Shown here piece by piece: positions 1 through 8,927 of a DNA stretch of 64,000 nt; positions within the stretch are counted from its first letter, which is position 1; every line of letters starts with the position of its first letter. Origin of the DNA: JAMHWF01 sp964371405 (GTDB taxonomy: Bacteria; Pseudomonadota; Gammaproteobacteria; Burkholderiales; Burkholderiaceae_C); contig CAYJLV010000001.1 in assembly GCA_964371405.1 (NCBI GenBank), positions 283,212-347,211 on the forward strand, in the 5' to 3' direction. The notes beneath the pieces were generated by a model. It ran no database searches, was not told the DNA's origin, and was given only the letters and a program-made list of their open reading frames with translations. The position numbers and the translations under genes are program-made.

Positions 1-1831
1 CCACGCCGCCCTTGCGCACGCCGGGCAGCCCGGCAACGGCGGTCTCGAGCTCGTGCGGATGGATGTTGAAGCCACCGCGGATGACGATGTCCTTCTCGCG
101 GCCGGTGAGGAACAGCTCGCCGTGCAGCATGAATCCGAGGTCGCCGGTGTTCAGCCACTCACCATCGAACAACTTTTCGTTGGCCTGCGGGTTGGCCAGG
201 TAGCCTTGCGTGCCGGAGGGCCCGCGGAACTGCACGCGCCCCTGGTGGCGCTCGGGCAGTTCGTGCGAGCCGGCATCGACGATGCGAATCTCGTGCCCCG
301 GCAGCGGCAGCCCGTTCGAGACGAGGCGCAGCGGCGAGGGGTCGTCGGCACGCGCCGGCCGGGCGATGGCGTCACGCAGCAGCGCCGCGCGGTCCACGGG
401 CTCGATCCAGGGCCCGCGTTCCAGCGGCGGGAAGGCCAGGCCGACGGAGCTTTCGGCCAGACCGTAGACCGGCGTCAGTGCCTCGCGCCTGAAGCCGCAG
501 CGCGCGAAGCGCGCCGCGAAGCGCTCCAGCGACTCGGGGCTGACCGGCTCGGCGCCGTTGAAGGCCAGCCGCCAGCTCGTCAGGTCCAGGCGCTCGAGTT
601 CGGCATCGCCGATCTTGGCCAGGCACAGTTCGTAGGCGAAGTTCGGCGCCGCCGACAGCGTGCCGCGGTGCTGCGCGATCGCCTCCAACCAGCGCTGCGG
701 CCGCGCCAGGAAGGCCAGCGGCGACAGCAACACCAGGTGGAAGCCGACCACGAGCGCCCCCAGGCAGGCGCCGATCAACCCCATGTCGTGGTACAGCGGC
801 AGCCACGACACGAAGGTGTCGCGCGGGCCTACGCCCGACGCGCGCCACATCGCGCGCAGGTTGGCAAGCAGGTTGGCGTGTGTCAGCACGACGCCCTTCG
901 GCTCGCCGGTGCTGCCCGAGGTGTACTGCAGGAAGGCGACGTCGGCGTCGCCCGCCGGCACCGTAGCCGGCAGCGCCAAGGCTTCTGCGCCGGTCTTCAC
1001 GACGTCGGCCACGGTGCTCACGGCCTGCAGGGTGTCGACCTCGGCGCGCAGCAGATGCGCCAGCGGCTTGGCGCGCTCGACGGTCAGCAGCTCGCGTGCC
1101 TTGGCGTTGCGCAGGATGCCGGCAATGCGCCGCAGGTGGTCTTCCAGCTGCGACGGCCGCGCCGGCGGGTACAGCGGCACGGGTACGCCGCCGGCGCGCA
1201 GCGTGCCATAGAAGGCGGAGAAGAACTCGCGCCCCGTGGGCAGCATGATCGCGACCGCCTCGCCGCGCACGAGGCCGCGCGCTTGCAGTCCGGCGGCCAC
1301 TGCCTGCGCGTCGGCGTGCAGGGCGGCGTAGCTGAGCTCGGTGGGCTCGTCGCCGCTTTCGTAGAGCGTGATCAGCAGGCGCTGCGGGTGCTGCCGCAGA
1401 TGCCAGTCGAAGACCTCCAGCAGGGTGGACGCGCTATCGGGAGCGGCGACTTCAAGATCCGCCGGCGGCTCCTGTGTGCCCGGCGCTGCGAGCCCAACGA
1501 CGGGCCGCAACGGCTGGGCCGCGGCGCGCGGCGCGAGTTCCACGTGCCGCAGCAGGTCGCGCGGCGTCTCGGCCTGTGTCAGCGCGGCTTCGTCGAGCTG
1601 CACGCCGAAAGCCTGCCCGACGCGGGCCAGCAGTTCGACGCGCGCCAGGCTGTCCAGGCCGTAGTCGCGCTCCAGCGAATCGTCCAGGCCGAGCGATGCG
1701 AGCCGCGCGGACGGCTGGCGCAGCTCCGCAGCTACTGCATGCACGGCGCCGAGCAGGCGCTGCGCCGCGTCGCCGGACGCCGCGGGCAGGGACTGGGCCG
1801 CCGCGGTGTCGGTGATCGGGTCGGTGACCAT
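1..1831 (-). CDS. Fatty acyl-AMP ligase-like protein with N-terminal carrier domain (3' end outside window)
   Basis: The frame runs from ATG at 1831 off the left edge, so about 610 residues are visible and the C-terminus is missing. A carrier-protein domain comes first, with the phosphopantetheine motif GLDSL around residues 58-62. An ANL-type adenylation domain follows: the AMP-binding motif YTSGSTGEPKG lies at about 303-313, then WLPLYHDMGLIG and, near the window edge, the TGD and GREKD motifs. Family knowledge: such proteins activate fatty acids as acyl-AMP and load them onto a carrier protein or CoA. An in-cis N-terminal carrier suggests self-loading. The substrate cannot be read from sequence. 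An FNR-type palindrome with one mismatch lies 41 nt upstream, so expression may respond to oxygen or redox limitation. An ordinary acyl-CoA synthetase role is the main alternative. Confidence 0.85.
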   Translation of the reverse strand, partial: MVTDPITDTAAAQSLPAASGDAAQRLLGAVHAVAAELRQPSARLASLGLDDSLERDYGLDSLARVELLARVGQAFGVQLDEAALTQAETPRDLLRHVELAPRAAAQPLRPVVGLAAPGTQEPPADLEVAAPDSASTLLEVFDWHLRQHPQRLLITLYESGDEPTELSYAALHADAQAVAAGLQARGLVRGEAVAIMLPTGREFFSAFYGTLRAGGVPVPLYPPARPSQLEDHLRRIAGILRNAKARELLTVERAKPLAHLLRAEVDTLQAVSTVADVVKTGAEALALPATVPAGDADVAFLQYTSGSTGEPKGVVLTHANLLANLRAMWRASGVGPRDTFVSWLPLYHDMGLIGACLGALVVGFHLVLLSPLAFLARPQRWLEAIAQHRGTLSAAPNFAYELCLAKIGDAELERLDLTSWRLAFNGAEPVSPESLERFAARFARCGFRREALTPVYGLAESSVGLAFPPLERGPWIEPVDRAALLRDAIARPARADDPSPLRLVSNGLPLPGHEIRIVDAGSHELPERHQGRVQFRGPSGTQGYLANPQANEKLFDGEWLNTGDLGFMLHGELFLTGREKDIVIRGGFNIHPHELETAVAGLPGVRKGGV

Positions 1832-1865
1832 CGTTGCATTGCAGCGCGAGGCGGGCAGGCCGGCG

Positions 1866-1879
1866 TTGGCATGCGTCAA
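1866..1879. promoter_or_regulatory. FNR-type palindrome, one mismatch (TTGGC-ATGC-GTCAA)
   Basis: This differs at one position from TTGAC-N4-GTCAA. It is centred 41 nt before the acyl-AMP ligase start and overlaps the 3' end of the DUF2459 gene. It is weaker evidence than the perfect copies at 2651, 5850 and 8815, but the position is plausible. Confidence 0.45.
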
Positions 1880-2595
1880 TTCGCGGCCGGGGCGATGGAT
1901 GCCGCCGGCGCGTGCACACGCCGCGCCAGTTGGCCGAAGAGCAACCCCGCCGTCAGCGCCAACGATGGGTGCAAATCGAGGCCGCCCTCACGCAGGCGGC
2001 GCGCGACCCACACGTTGCAGGTGGCGAACAGATGGAAGCGCTCGACCGAGGCGTAGAAGCGTCCCTGCCCGTAGAGCGACGGGCCGAACGTGATCGCTGC
2101 ACCAGCCGCGTCTCGTTCGTGGCTGGCCGCGATCGACGCGGCCAGGCGCTGCGCGCCCTCGTGCGAGATGCGCACGGCCACCATCGGCGCGCCCGGGAAG
2201 GCGGCTTGCGGCGAGCCCTCGATGGCCACGACCTGCAGCACCCCAGGGTTCCGCCACAACAGCGCGCGCAGCCCGAGCCACCAGCCCGGGTCGGTGGCCT
2301 GGTAGTAGGCACGATCGCCCCAACCAACCTCGTAGTACTCCGCCCGCGGAAACTCGTTTCGTACCGGCCAGTCGTGCGCGTGGGCCAGGGCCGCCGGCAC
2401 GATGATGCCGCTGTGCCAGCCGTGCGAGACCACATGCACGGTGATCGTCGGGAGCTCCAGCGCGCCGGACCGACTGGGCCCGTGCGTCGCAGCGATCGTC
2501 AGCGCCGCAGCCAGCGGGGCGGAGCGCATCGCCGCCAGCAGCCAGGCTGCGACGCCGGATCGCGTCGGACTCCGAGTCGTTGAGGGCCTCGTCAT
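1876..2595 (-). CDS. DUF2459 family protein
   Basis: A protein of 239 residues from ATG 2595. A hydrophobic stretch near residues 13-35 could be a signal anchor. The body carries the HVVSHGWHSGIIV segment and the many Trp/Tyr residues (GWGDRAYY, WWLGLRALLW) typical of the DUF2459 family, which is sometimes found near urease genes; its biochemical function is not known. A longer frame begins at 2664, but its start would coincide with the FNR-type palindrome at 2651-2664, so the ATG at 2595 is preferred. It is divergent from the alcohol dehydrogenase gene and shares that palindrome with it. Confidence 0.75.
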   Translation of the reverse strand: MTRPSTTRSPTRSGVAAWLLAAMRSAPLAAALTIAATHGPSRSGALELPTITVHVVSHGWHSGIIVPAALAHAHDWPVRNEFPRAEYYEVGWGDRAYYQATDPGWWLGLRALLWRNPGVLQVVAIEGSPQAAFPGAPMVAVRISHEGAQRLAASIAASHERDAAGAAITFGPSLYGQGRFYASVERFHLFATCNVWVARRLREGGLDLHPSLALTAGLLFGQLARRVHAPAASIAPAAN

Positions 2596-2650
2596 GGCGC
2601 ATTCTGCGGTCGAGCCGTTCACCTGCAGGACGGGCCTTCGCCGGCGCACG

Positions 2651-2664
2651 TTGACAGGCGTCAA
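2651..2664. promoter_or_regulatory. FNR-type palindrome TTGAC-AGGC-GTCAA
   Basis: A perfect TTGAC-N4-GTCAA dyad between the divergent DUF2459 gene (start 62 nt away) and the alcohol dehydrogenase gene (start 81 nt away). The same dyad with a different spacer occurs at 5850 and 8815. This supports a shared Crp/Fnr-family regulator. Confidence 0.75.
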
Positions 2665-2738
2665 TCGCCGCTCGCAATTGCCGCCGACGATCGGAACCGT
2701 CCTTCGCGCAGGCCCTCACAGCAGCAGGAGATCGTCAC

Positions 2739-3812
2739 ATGACCAAGATGAAGGCAGCCGTGTTCGTCGAACCCGGTCGAATCGTGCTCGATGAAAAGCC
2801 CGTCCCCGACGTCGGCCCGCTGGACGCGCTGATGCGCGTGACCACGACGACGATCTGCGGCACCGACGTGCACATCCTCAAGGGCGAGTACCCGGTGGCC
2901 AAGGGTCTGACGGTCGGGCACGAGCCGGTGGGCGTGATCGAGAAGCTCGGCTCGGCGGTGCGCGGCTACCAAGAGGGCCAGCGCGTGATCGCGGGCGCCA
3001 TCACGCCCAGCGGCTGGAGCAACGCCTGCCAGTGCGGCTGCGGCGCGCAGGACGGCGCCGGTACCGCGCACGGCTGGAAGCCGCTGGGTGGCTGGCGCTT
3101 CGGCAACACGATCGACGGCTGCCAGGCCGAGTACGTGCTGGTGCCCGACGCAATGACCAATCTGGCCGTGGTGCCCGACGAACTCAGCGACGAACAGGTG
3201 CTGATGTGCCCCGACATCATGTCCACCGGTTTCGGCGGCGCCGAGAGCGGCGGCATCCGCATCGGCGACACGGTGGCGGTGTTTGCGCAGGGGCCGATCG
3301 GCCTGTGCGCGACGGCCGGAGCCAAGCTGAGCGGCGCGACGACCGTGATCGGCGTCGACCGCATCGCCGGGCGTCTGGAGATCGCGCGTCGCATGGGGGC
3401 CGACATCGTGATCGACTCGAGCCGCGAGGACCCGGTCGAGGCGATCCTGCGCCTGACCGGCGGCCGCGGCGTCGACGTGGCGATCGAGGCGCTGGGCATC
3501 CAGGACACGTTCGAGGCCTGCCTGCGGGTGCTGCGGCCGGGCGGCACGCTGTCCAGCCTGGGCGTGTACTCCGGGGACCTGAAGATCCCGCTGGGTGCCT
3601 TTGCCGCGGGTCTGGGCGACCACAAGATCATCACCACGCTGTGCCCGGGCGGTAAGGAGCGCATGCGCCGGCTGATGGCGGTGATCCAGGCCGGACGCCT
3701 GGACCTGGCGCCGATGGTGACGCACCGCTTCAAGCTCGACGAGATCGAGAAGGCCTACGACCTGTTCGGACACCAGCGTGATGGCGTGCTCAAGGTGGCC
3801 ATCACGCCATGA
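2739..3812 (+). CDS. Zinc-dependent secondary-alcohol dehydrogenase (MDR family)
   Basis: A 357-residue medium-chain dehydrogenase. Cys40 and the HE pair at 61-62 fit the catalytic zinc site, and a GPIG Rossmann loop lies in the second half (about residue 180). The segments MSTGFGGAE and TLCPGGKERM recall the Clostridium beijerinckii-type NADP secondary-alcohol dehydrogenases, which also lack the classical four-Cys structural zinc lobe; here the region holds only CQCGC. The enzyme probably interconverts a ketone or aldehyde with an alcohol in the cytoplasm, a typical use being redox balancing when oxygen is short. ATG 2739 follows an AGGAG ribosome binding site. The FNR-type palindrome at 2651-2664 is upstream and a USP gene is downstream. 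The substrate is not predictable. Confidence 0.9.
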   Translation: MTKMKAAVFVEPGRIVLDEKPVPDVGPLDALMRVTTTTICGTDVHILKGEYPVAKGLTVGHEPVGVIEKLGSAVRGYQEGQRVIAGAITPSGWSNACQCGCGAQDGAGTAHGWKPLGGWRFGNTIDGCQAEYVLVPDAMTNLAVVPDELSDEQVLMCPDIMSTGFGGAESGGIRIGDTVAVFAQGPIGLCATAGAKLSGATTVIGVDRIAGRLEIARRMGADIVIDSSREDPVEAILRLTGGRGVDVAIEALGIQDTFEACLRVLRPGGTLSSLGVYSGDLKIPLGAFAAGLGDHKIITTLCPGGKERMRRLMAVIQAGRLDLAPMVTHRFKLDEIEKAYDLFGHQRDGVLKVAITP

Positions 3813-4007
3813 CGGCCTGCCGCCCAGCGCTCTGTGGCCTCAGTCGGGTAGGCACCCCGGTGATCGCCGCGGCTTTGTGTCGCGGCCGCGCCGCCGCAGC
3901 GGTGGTCGCAACAGGGAGCTGAGCGTGATCAAGGACCGCGAAGCACGCGCGGCGAAGATGCATTGACGCTGGACGGCCAGGTGAGAAGCTTGTTCGCCTC
4001 AAATGCC

Positions 4008-4880
4008 ATGCGGCGCATCCTGGTCGCCACGGACTTCTCGCCCGGCGCCGTGCTTGCAGTCGATCGGGCCGTGCAACTGGCCAGAGCGCATGGTGCGACG
4101 TTGGACTTGCTGCATGTATTCGACGTCAGCGCCTGGCACAGCCTCAAGGGCGTTTTCGACGCTCAACGCCTGACGGTCGATCCGCCGCCGGATCTGGCGA
4201 CCAAGCAGCGTCTGAGCGATGTGGCCGCGAAGCTGGCTGCCGATGCGGGCTTGGAGGTCCGGGCGCACTTCACCACGGGCAAGGCCGCCGAGCGCATCGT
4301 CGCCCTGGCCCGTGAGCGCGGGTGTGAACTCGTGGTCGTGGGGGCGCGAGCCGACCCGGGCTGGCCGGGCCTGGGCGGCACGGCCTCGAAGGTGGTGTTC
4401 GCGCCAAGCTGCCCGGTGCTGACTGTGCGCCTGAACGCAGCACTGCCGCACGAACGGGTACTGCTTGCAGTGGACTTGCGCGAAGGGTCGTTGCAGGCGT
4501 CGCAGTTCGCCCTGCGCCTGCTGCCGGACGCGCATCACCATGCGCTCTACGCAGTGGACCCAGCCCTGGACCGCGACCTGTGGATCGGCGGCCTGGGCAA
4601 AGCTCACATCCGGGCGCTGCACGACTCGATGCGCGCCTGTGCGCGCGCCGAACTCGGACAACTCGCCGGGAGTCTCTCGCGAGAGGCGCGGCATCCGGTC
4701 TCGTTCGAAGTCCTGGACGACGTGCGCTCGCACGCCATCGTCCAGCGCGCCGCGGCGTTGCCGGCCGACTGCGTGGTCGTGGGCCACCATGGAGATGGTT
4801 CGCTTCCCGAGCGCTGGCTGGGCAACATGGCGCAGCATGTGCTCCAACATACCGACCGCGACGTGCTGGTGGTGCCGTGA
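4008..4880 (+). CDS. Universal stress protein, two tandem domains
   Basis: A 290-residue protein with two UspA folds. The first starts at MRRILVATDFS and has a degenerate nucleotide loop (VVGARADPG). The second ends with VVGHHGDGS and GNMAQH, close to the ATP-binding pattern G-x2-G-x9-G. Family knowledge: cytoplasmic ATP-binding or dimerisation proteins induced by starvation, hypoxia and other stresses. The frame is open further upstream (TTG 3963, GTG 3981), but UspA homology begins at ATG 4008. It is 195 nt downstream of the alcohol dehydrogenase on the same strand and may be cotranscribed; only a half FNR site (GTGATCAA, near 3926) is seen in the gap. Confidence 0.85.
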   Translation: MRRILVATDFSPGAVLAVDRAVQLARAHGATLDLLHVFDVSAWHSLKGVFDAQRLTVDPPPDLATKQRLSDVAAKLAADAGLEVRAHFTTGKAAERIVALARERGCELVVVGARADPGWPGLGGTASKVVFAPSCPVLTVRLNAALPHERVLLAVDLREGSLQASQFALRLLPDAHHHALYAVDPALDRDLWIGGLGKAHIRALHDSMRACARAELGQLAGSLSREARHPVSFEVLDDVRSHAIVQRAAALPADCVVVGHHGDGSLPERWLGNMAQHVLQHTDRDVLVVP

Positions 4881-4917
4881 CCGACGTGCGTTGGCCGCTA
4901 GCCGCCCCCAGGGCCGA

Positions 4918-5340
4918 TCAGCGCACCAGCAGCACGGGCACGCGGCATCCGGCCACGATCCGCGTGGCCACCGATCCCATGACCAGGTTGCCGAGTTGGC
5001 CGTGTCCGTGAGATCCCATCATCAGCAGATCGAACGAGCCGCGGTCGGCCAGCCCTGAGATCGTCTCGCCGGCATGCCCCGACAGGCCGACGAACTCCGC
5101 CCGCAGACCGTGTTTGCCAAAGAAGGTGCGGGTCGGCTTGAACACCTTCTCCGACTCGTCGGCGTAGTAGGCATCGACGGCCTCGCGCGCGAGAAAGGAC
5201 GCTGCGTGCGGCGGGATCTTCGGCACCACATGGACCACCGTGTACTGGTGGCGCTCGCCCAGCCACTCGTCATGCGCCGCGACGTAGGCGAGCATCTTCT
5301 TCGTGAACGTGCTGCCGTCGACGGCGAGAAGGATCTTCAT
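4918..5340 (-). CDS. Universal stress protein, single domain
   Basis: A 140-residue UspA-type protein beginning MKILLAVDGSTFTKKM and ending with the ATP-binding loop MMGSHGHGQLGNLVMGS, which matches G-x2-G-x9-G-S fully, so nucleotide binding is likely. It is 20 nt downstream of a second 140-residue USP on the same strand, and the two are close paralogs (shared YVAAHDEWLG segment). The pair appears to be a recent tandem duplication transcribed from the promoter region near 5850. It converges with the preceding tandem USP gene. Confidence 0.9.
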   Translation of the reverse strand: MKILLAVDGSTFTKKMLAYVAAHDEWLGERHQYTVVHVVPKIPPHAASFLAREAVDAYYADESEKVFKPTRTFFGKHGLRAEFVGLSGHAGETISGLADRGSFDLLMMGSHGHGQLGNLVMGSVATRIVAGCRVPVLLVR

Positions 5341-5359
5341 GGTCGTTCTCCGTTGTCGT

Positions 5360-5782
5360 CTATCGCACCAGCAGGACAGGCACCTTGGTCGTGGCCAGGA
5401 CTTTCGTTGCGACCGAGCCCATCACGAGACCCGCGAGGTGCCCGCGGCCGTGCGACCCCAAGACGATCAGGTCCGGCTTGCCGGTGCGCGCGCGCTCGGC
5501 GATGCGCTCGGCCGGGTCGCCGGTCTCCCCGACGAACTCGGCGTCGAGCCGTTGCTTGGCAAAGAACGCGCGTACCGGTTTGAGCACGGCCTCCTGTTCT
5601 TGCTGGTAGTAGCGTTGGATCGTCTCGCGCGCAGTGACCGCGGCCGCGCGCGGGTGCATGAGCGGGACCACGGTCAGCACGGTGTAGCGATGATTCCCTC
5701 CGAGCCACTCGTCATGGGCAGCTACGTAGGCGAGCATGCGCTTGGTGTACTTGCTTCCATCGACCGGGAGGAGGATGTTCAA
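5360..5782 (-). CDS. Universal stress protein, single domain (TTG start)
   Basis: A paralog of the adjacent 4918-5340 gene, also 140 residues, with the intact nucleotide loop VLGSHGRGHLAGLVMGS. The frame is open much further upstream, but homology to the neighbour begins at NILLPVDGSKYTK. A TTG codon at 5782 sits immediately there, preceded by a strong AAGGAG ribosome binding site at 5788-5793. This fixes the length at exactly that of the paralog. The perfect FNR-type palindrome at 5850-5863 is centred 74 nt before this start, so the two-gene unit is probably induced by the Crp/Fnr-family regulator. Confidence 0.88.
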   Translation of the reverse strand: MNILLPVDGSKYTKRMLAYVAAHDEWLGGNHRYTVLTVVPLMHPRAAAVTARETIQRYYQQEQEAVLKPVRAFFAKQRLDAEFVGETGDPAERIAERARTGKPDLIVLGSHGRGHLAGLVMGSVATKVLATTKVPVLLVR

Positions 5783-5849
5783 GAAGGCTCCTTGTGGGTT
5801 CGGGCGGCATGCAGCATTGACAAGAATGGCGCCGCCGCGCAGCCCGTCG

Positions 5850-5863
5850 TTGACGCCTGTCAA
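5850..5863. promoter_or_regulatory. FNR-type palindrome TTGAC-GCCT-GTCAA
   Basis: A perfect dyad centred 74 nt upstream of the TTG start of the USP gene at 5782. It lies between that gene and the 3' end of the P-type ATPase gene, so it can only serve the USP pair. Confidence 0.75.
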
Positions 5864-5995
5864 GGGCGATGACGATCGGGCGACTCTGGGCGATGCCCCC
5901 GCGCCTGACGCACCGGCGCTGCGGCATGTTCCGTCCATGCCTGGACATTGCGTGGCGCGAATGTGCTGCACCTCGCCACGCCGAGGGCGTGCCCC

Positions 5996-8710
5996 TCAGT
6001 CCGCATGCCGCCGGAAACGGCGCCTCAGCCACTTCTCGACCTCCAGCACGACCAGCACCGAGAACCCGACGGCGACGATCTCGATCACGGTACGCACCCC
6101 GAGAGCCTGCGTGTGGAACAACGTCTGCATCGGCGGCGCATAGGTGAATGCGGCCTGAAGCAGCACCATCGCGGCGACCGAAGTCAACACGAGCGGGGTG
6201 CCCTTGACGCCTTGCCACGTGAACGAGCGCGCCTTCAGGTAGCGGACGCTGAACAGGTAGAAGATCTCCATCGCCACCAGCGTGTTGACGGCCACCGTGC
6301 GCGCCTCCTCGACCGAAGCGCCACGCGCGAGCGCGAGCTCGAACATGCCGAAGATGCCGGCCATGAACAACACCGAGACGAGGCCGATGCGCCAGGCCAG
6401 GAAGCGCGACAGGATCGGCTCGTTCGGCCGGCGCGGCGGGCGCCGCATCGTGTCGGCCTCGGTGGGTTCGAAGGCGAGCACCATGGCCAGCGCGATGGAG
6501 CTGACCATGTTCACCCACAGGATCTGCGCCGGCAGGATCGGCAGAGCCACGCCGGCGAGCACGGCCACCAGCAGCGACAGCGACTCGCCGCCATTGACCG
6601 GCAGCAGGAAGGTCACCACCTTGCGCAGGTTGGTGTAGACGGTGCGACCTTCCTCCACCGCATGCGCGATGGAGGCAAAGTTGTCGTCGGCCAGTACGAT
6701 TGCGCCGGCTTGCTTGGCGGCCTCGGTGCCCTTGCGCCCCATGGCCACACCCACATCCGCCTGCTTGAGCGCGGGTGCATCGTTGACGCCATCGCCAGTC
6801 ATCGCGACGACATGCCCCTCGGCCTGCAGCGCCCGCACCAGGCGCAGCTTGTGCTCGGGACTGGCGCGTGCGAAGACCGTTGCGCGCACCGCCAGCTCTC
6901 GCAGGCGGGCATCGTCACAGGTCTCGACCTGCGCTCCGGTGACCGCTGCCGCGCCGTCATCGGTGAGGCCGAGCTGGCCGGCGATTGCCGCGGCCGTGAC
7001 CGCATGGTCCCCGGTGATCATCTTGACGCCGATGCCGGCCTCGCGGCACTGCGCCACGGCCCGCACAGCCTCGTCGCGCGGCGGATCGATGATGCCCACC
7101 AGCCCCAACAGCGTCAGGTCGTGCTGCACGTCGGCAGGCGCCAGCTGAGCATGTGCCACGGGCAGATCCACCAGGGCGAGTGCCAGCAGGCGGCGCCCGG
7201 CGCGCGCCTGCGCGTCGATCTGCGACTGCCAGTAGCCGGTGTCCAGCGCCTGCCGGTTCCCCTGCAGGTCGAGCTGCGTCGCGCACATCTGCAGCAGGCG
7301 CTCGGGTGCGCCCTTGACGTAGGCCACATGGGCCGCGTCGTCGGATGCGCGGTGCAAGGTGGCCATGTAGCGATGTTCGGACTCGAAAGGCACGACATCC
7401 AGCCGCGGACGCGCTGCACGCAATGCCGCGAGGTCGACGCCGGCTTTCATCGCCAGCGTGAGCAGCGCGCCTTCCGTCGGGTCGCCCGCCAGCGTCCATT
7501 GCCCGTCGTGCTCGTGCAGGGCGGCGTCGTTGCACAGGACACTGGCCTGCGCGAGCTGGCGCGCGGCAGGGGGCAGCGGCTCGCCGGCCGTCACCCCGCG
7601 CCACGCGCCTTGCGGCGCGTAGCCAGCACCGTCGACCGTGAAGGCAGCTCCGGCAACGACGACCGCCTGGACGGTCATCTCGTTGCGCGTCAGTGTGCCT
7701 GTCTTGTCCGAGCAGATCACCGTCACTGACCCCAGCGTCTCCACTGCCGGCATGCGGCGGACGATGGCATGGCGCGCCGCCATGCGCTGCACGCCGATGG
7801 CCAGCGTGATCGTCATGATCGCCGGCAGTCCCTCCGGGATCGCTGCCACCGCCAGGCCGACCGCAGCCATGAACATGTCGGCCGCGGCGTAACCGCGCAC
7901 CCAGGTCCCGAATGCGAACAGCGCCGCGGCCAGCGCCAGGATGACCAAGGTCAGCATGCGGCCGAACGCAGCCATCTTGCGCAGCAGCGGGGTGGGGCCG
8001 GCCTCCACGGTCTCGAGCAGGCGGCCGATGCGGCCGATCTCCGTTCTCTCTCCGGTGGCGACGACGACGGCCCGGGCCTGCCCCTGCGTCACCAGCGTAC
8101 CTGCGTAGGCCATGCCCAGACGGTCGCCGATGGCGGCGTCGACGGCCACCGCCTCGGCGTCCTTGTCCACCGGCACCGACTCGCCGGTCAGCGCAGCCTC
8201 GTCCACGCGCAGGTTGCGCGTCTGCAGCAGCCGCACATCGGCGGGCACGCGGTCGCCGGAGGCCAGCAGCACCACGTCGCCAGGCACCAGATCGGCGGCA
8301 TCCACGTCGTGCTGGCAACCGTCGCGCAGCACCTGAGCGCGCGGCGCGAGCAGGTGCCGGATGGCCTGGAGCGAGCGCTCGGCCTTGCCCTCCTGGATGA
8401 ATCCGACCACGGCGTTCAGCAGCACCACGGCGACGATGACACCGGAGTCGACCCAGTGCGACAGCAGCGCGGTAATGCCTGCGGCGCCGAGCAGCACATA
8501 GATCAGCAGGTGGTGGAACTGGCGCGCCAAACGCAGCAGCGGATGGGGCGGCGGCACCTCGGCCAGGCGATTGGGGCCAAGTTGGAGGAGTCGGCCACGC
8601 GCTTCATCCTCCGACAGGCCGCGCTGGGGGTCGGTCCCGACCTCTGCGACGACGGCCGCGGCGTCCAGTGCGTGCCAGGTCGGTGCCGGGGGCACGTTTG
8701 CTCCAGTCAT
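5996..8710 (-). CDS. P-type cation-transporting ATPase (P2 class)
   Basis: A 904-residue pump from ATG 8710. It has the actuator motif TGES (about residue 175), the membrane motif PEGLP (about 292), the phosphorylation site CSDKTGTLT with Asp near 335, the nucleotide-site KGAPE, the hinge TGDGVNDAPAL and a C-terminal bundle of hydrophobic helices. PEGLP places it near the Ca2+/Mn2+ (SERCA/PMR1) and Na+/K+ pumps rather than the heavy-metal CPx pumps; ion specificity cannot be decided by eye. The frame is open to 8788, but a transcript activated from the palindrome at 8815-8828 would start near 8780, favouring the ATG at 8710. A second ATPase of the same class is at 39084-41876 and also has an FNR-like box. 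Confidence 0.9.
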   Translation of the reverse strand: MTGANVPPAPTWHALDAAAVVAEVGTDPQRGLSEDEARGRLLQLGPNRLAEVPPPHPLLRLARQFHHLLIYVLLGAAGITALLSHWVDSGVIVAVVLLNAVVGFIQEGKAERSLQAIRHLLAPRAQVLRDGCQHDVDAADLVPGDVVLLASGDRVPADVRLLQTRNLRVDEAALTGESVPVDKDAEAVAVDAAIGDRLGMAYAGTLVTQGQARAVVVATGERTEIGRIGRLLETVEAGPTPLLRKMAAFGRMLTLVILALAAALFAFGTWVRGYAAADMFMAAVGLAVAAIPEGLPAIMTITLAIGVQRMAARHAIVRRMPAVETLGSVTVICSDKTGTLTRNEMTVQAVVVAGAAFTVDGAGYAPQGAWRGVTAGEPLPPAARQLAQASVLCNDAALHEHDGQWTLAGDPTEGALLTLAMKAGVDLAALRAARPRLDVVPFESEHRYMATLHRASDDAAHVAYVKGAPERLLQMCATQLDLQGNRQALDTGYWQSQIDAQARAGRRLLALALVDLPVAHAQLAPADVQHDLTLLGLVGIIDPPRDEAVRAVAQCREAGIGVKMITGDHAVTAAAIAGQLGLTDDGAAAVTGAQVETCDDARLRELAVRATVFARASPEHKLRLVRALQAEGHVVAMTGDGVNDAPALKQADVGVAMGRKGTEAAKQAGAIVLADDNFASIAHAVEEGRTVYTNLRKVVTFLLPVNGGESLSLLVAVLAGVALPILPAQILWVNMVSSIALAMVLAFEPTEADTMRRPPRRPNEPILSRFLAWRIGLVSVLFMAGIFGMFELALARGASVEEARTVAVNTLVAMEIFYLFSVRYLKARSFTWQGVKGTPLVLTSVAAMVLLQAAFTYAPPMQTLFHTQALGVRTVIEIVAVGFSVLVVLEVEKWLRRRFRRHAD

Positions 8711-8814
8711 TGAGTGCGAAGCCCTCCGCTCAGCGGCATTCACGGCGGTGACGGCCGGCATGCCGCGCTCGGCATCTGTAGGTTGCATCGTCCGGGGCAG
8801 GGCGCAGAGGGCCG

Positions 8815-8828
8815 TTGACAGGTGTCAA
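8815..8828. promoter_or_regulatory. FNR-type palindrome TTGAC-AGGT-GTCAA
   Basis: A perfect dyad between the divergent P-type ATPase gene (start 111 nt away) and the USP gene (start 106 nt away). It could activate either or both. Confidence 0.75.
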
Positions 8829-8927
8829 GTCCTGCCGCGATCGGCGCCCGACGGCCGGTGGGCTGGGCATCATGAGAGAGATTGCCCATCGCGACCCGCT
8901 GGGGCACCAGTTCGGAGCACATCGACG

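Noticed and set aside
53..2056. A 667-codon plus-strand frame at the left end
   Set aside because: It is antisense to an acyl-AMP ligase with all adenylation motifs and crosses into the DUF2459 gene. It has no domain features.
3919..3932. Possible FNR box before the tandem USP gene at 4008
   Set aside because: Only one half-site (ATCAA) matches; the other half is CTGAG. It is too degenerate to claim.
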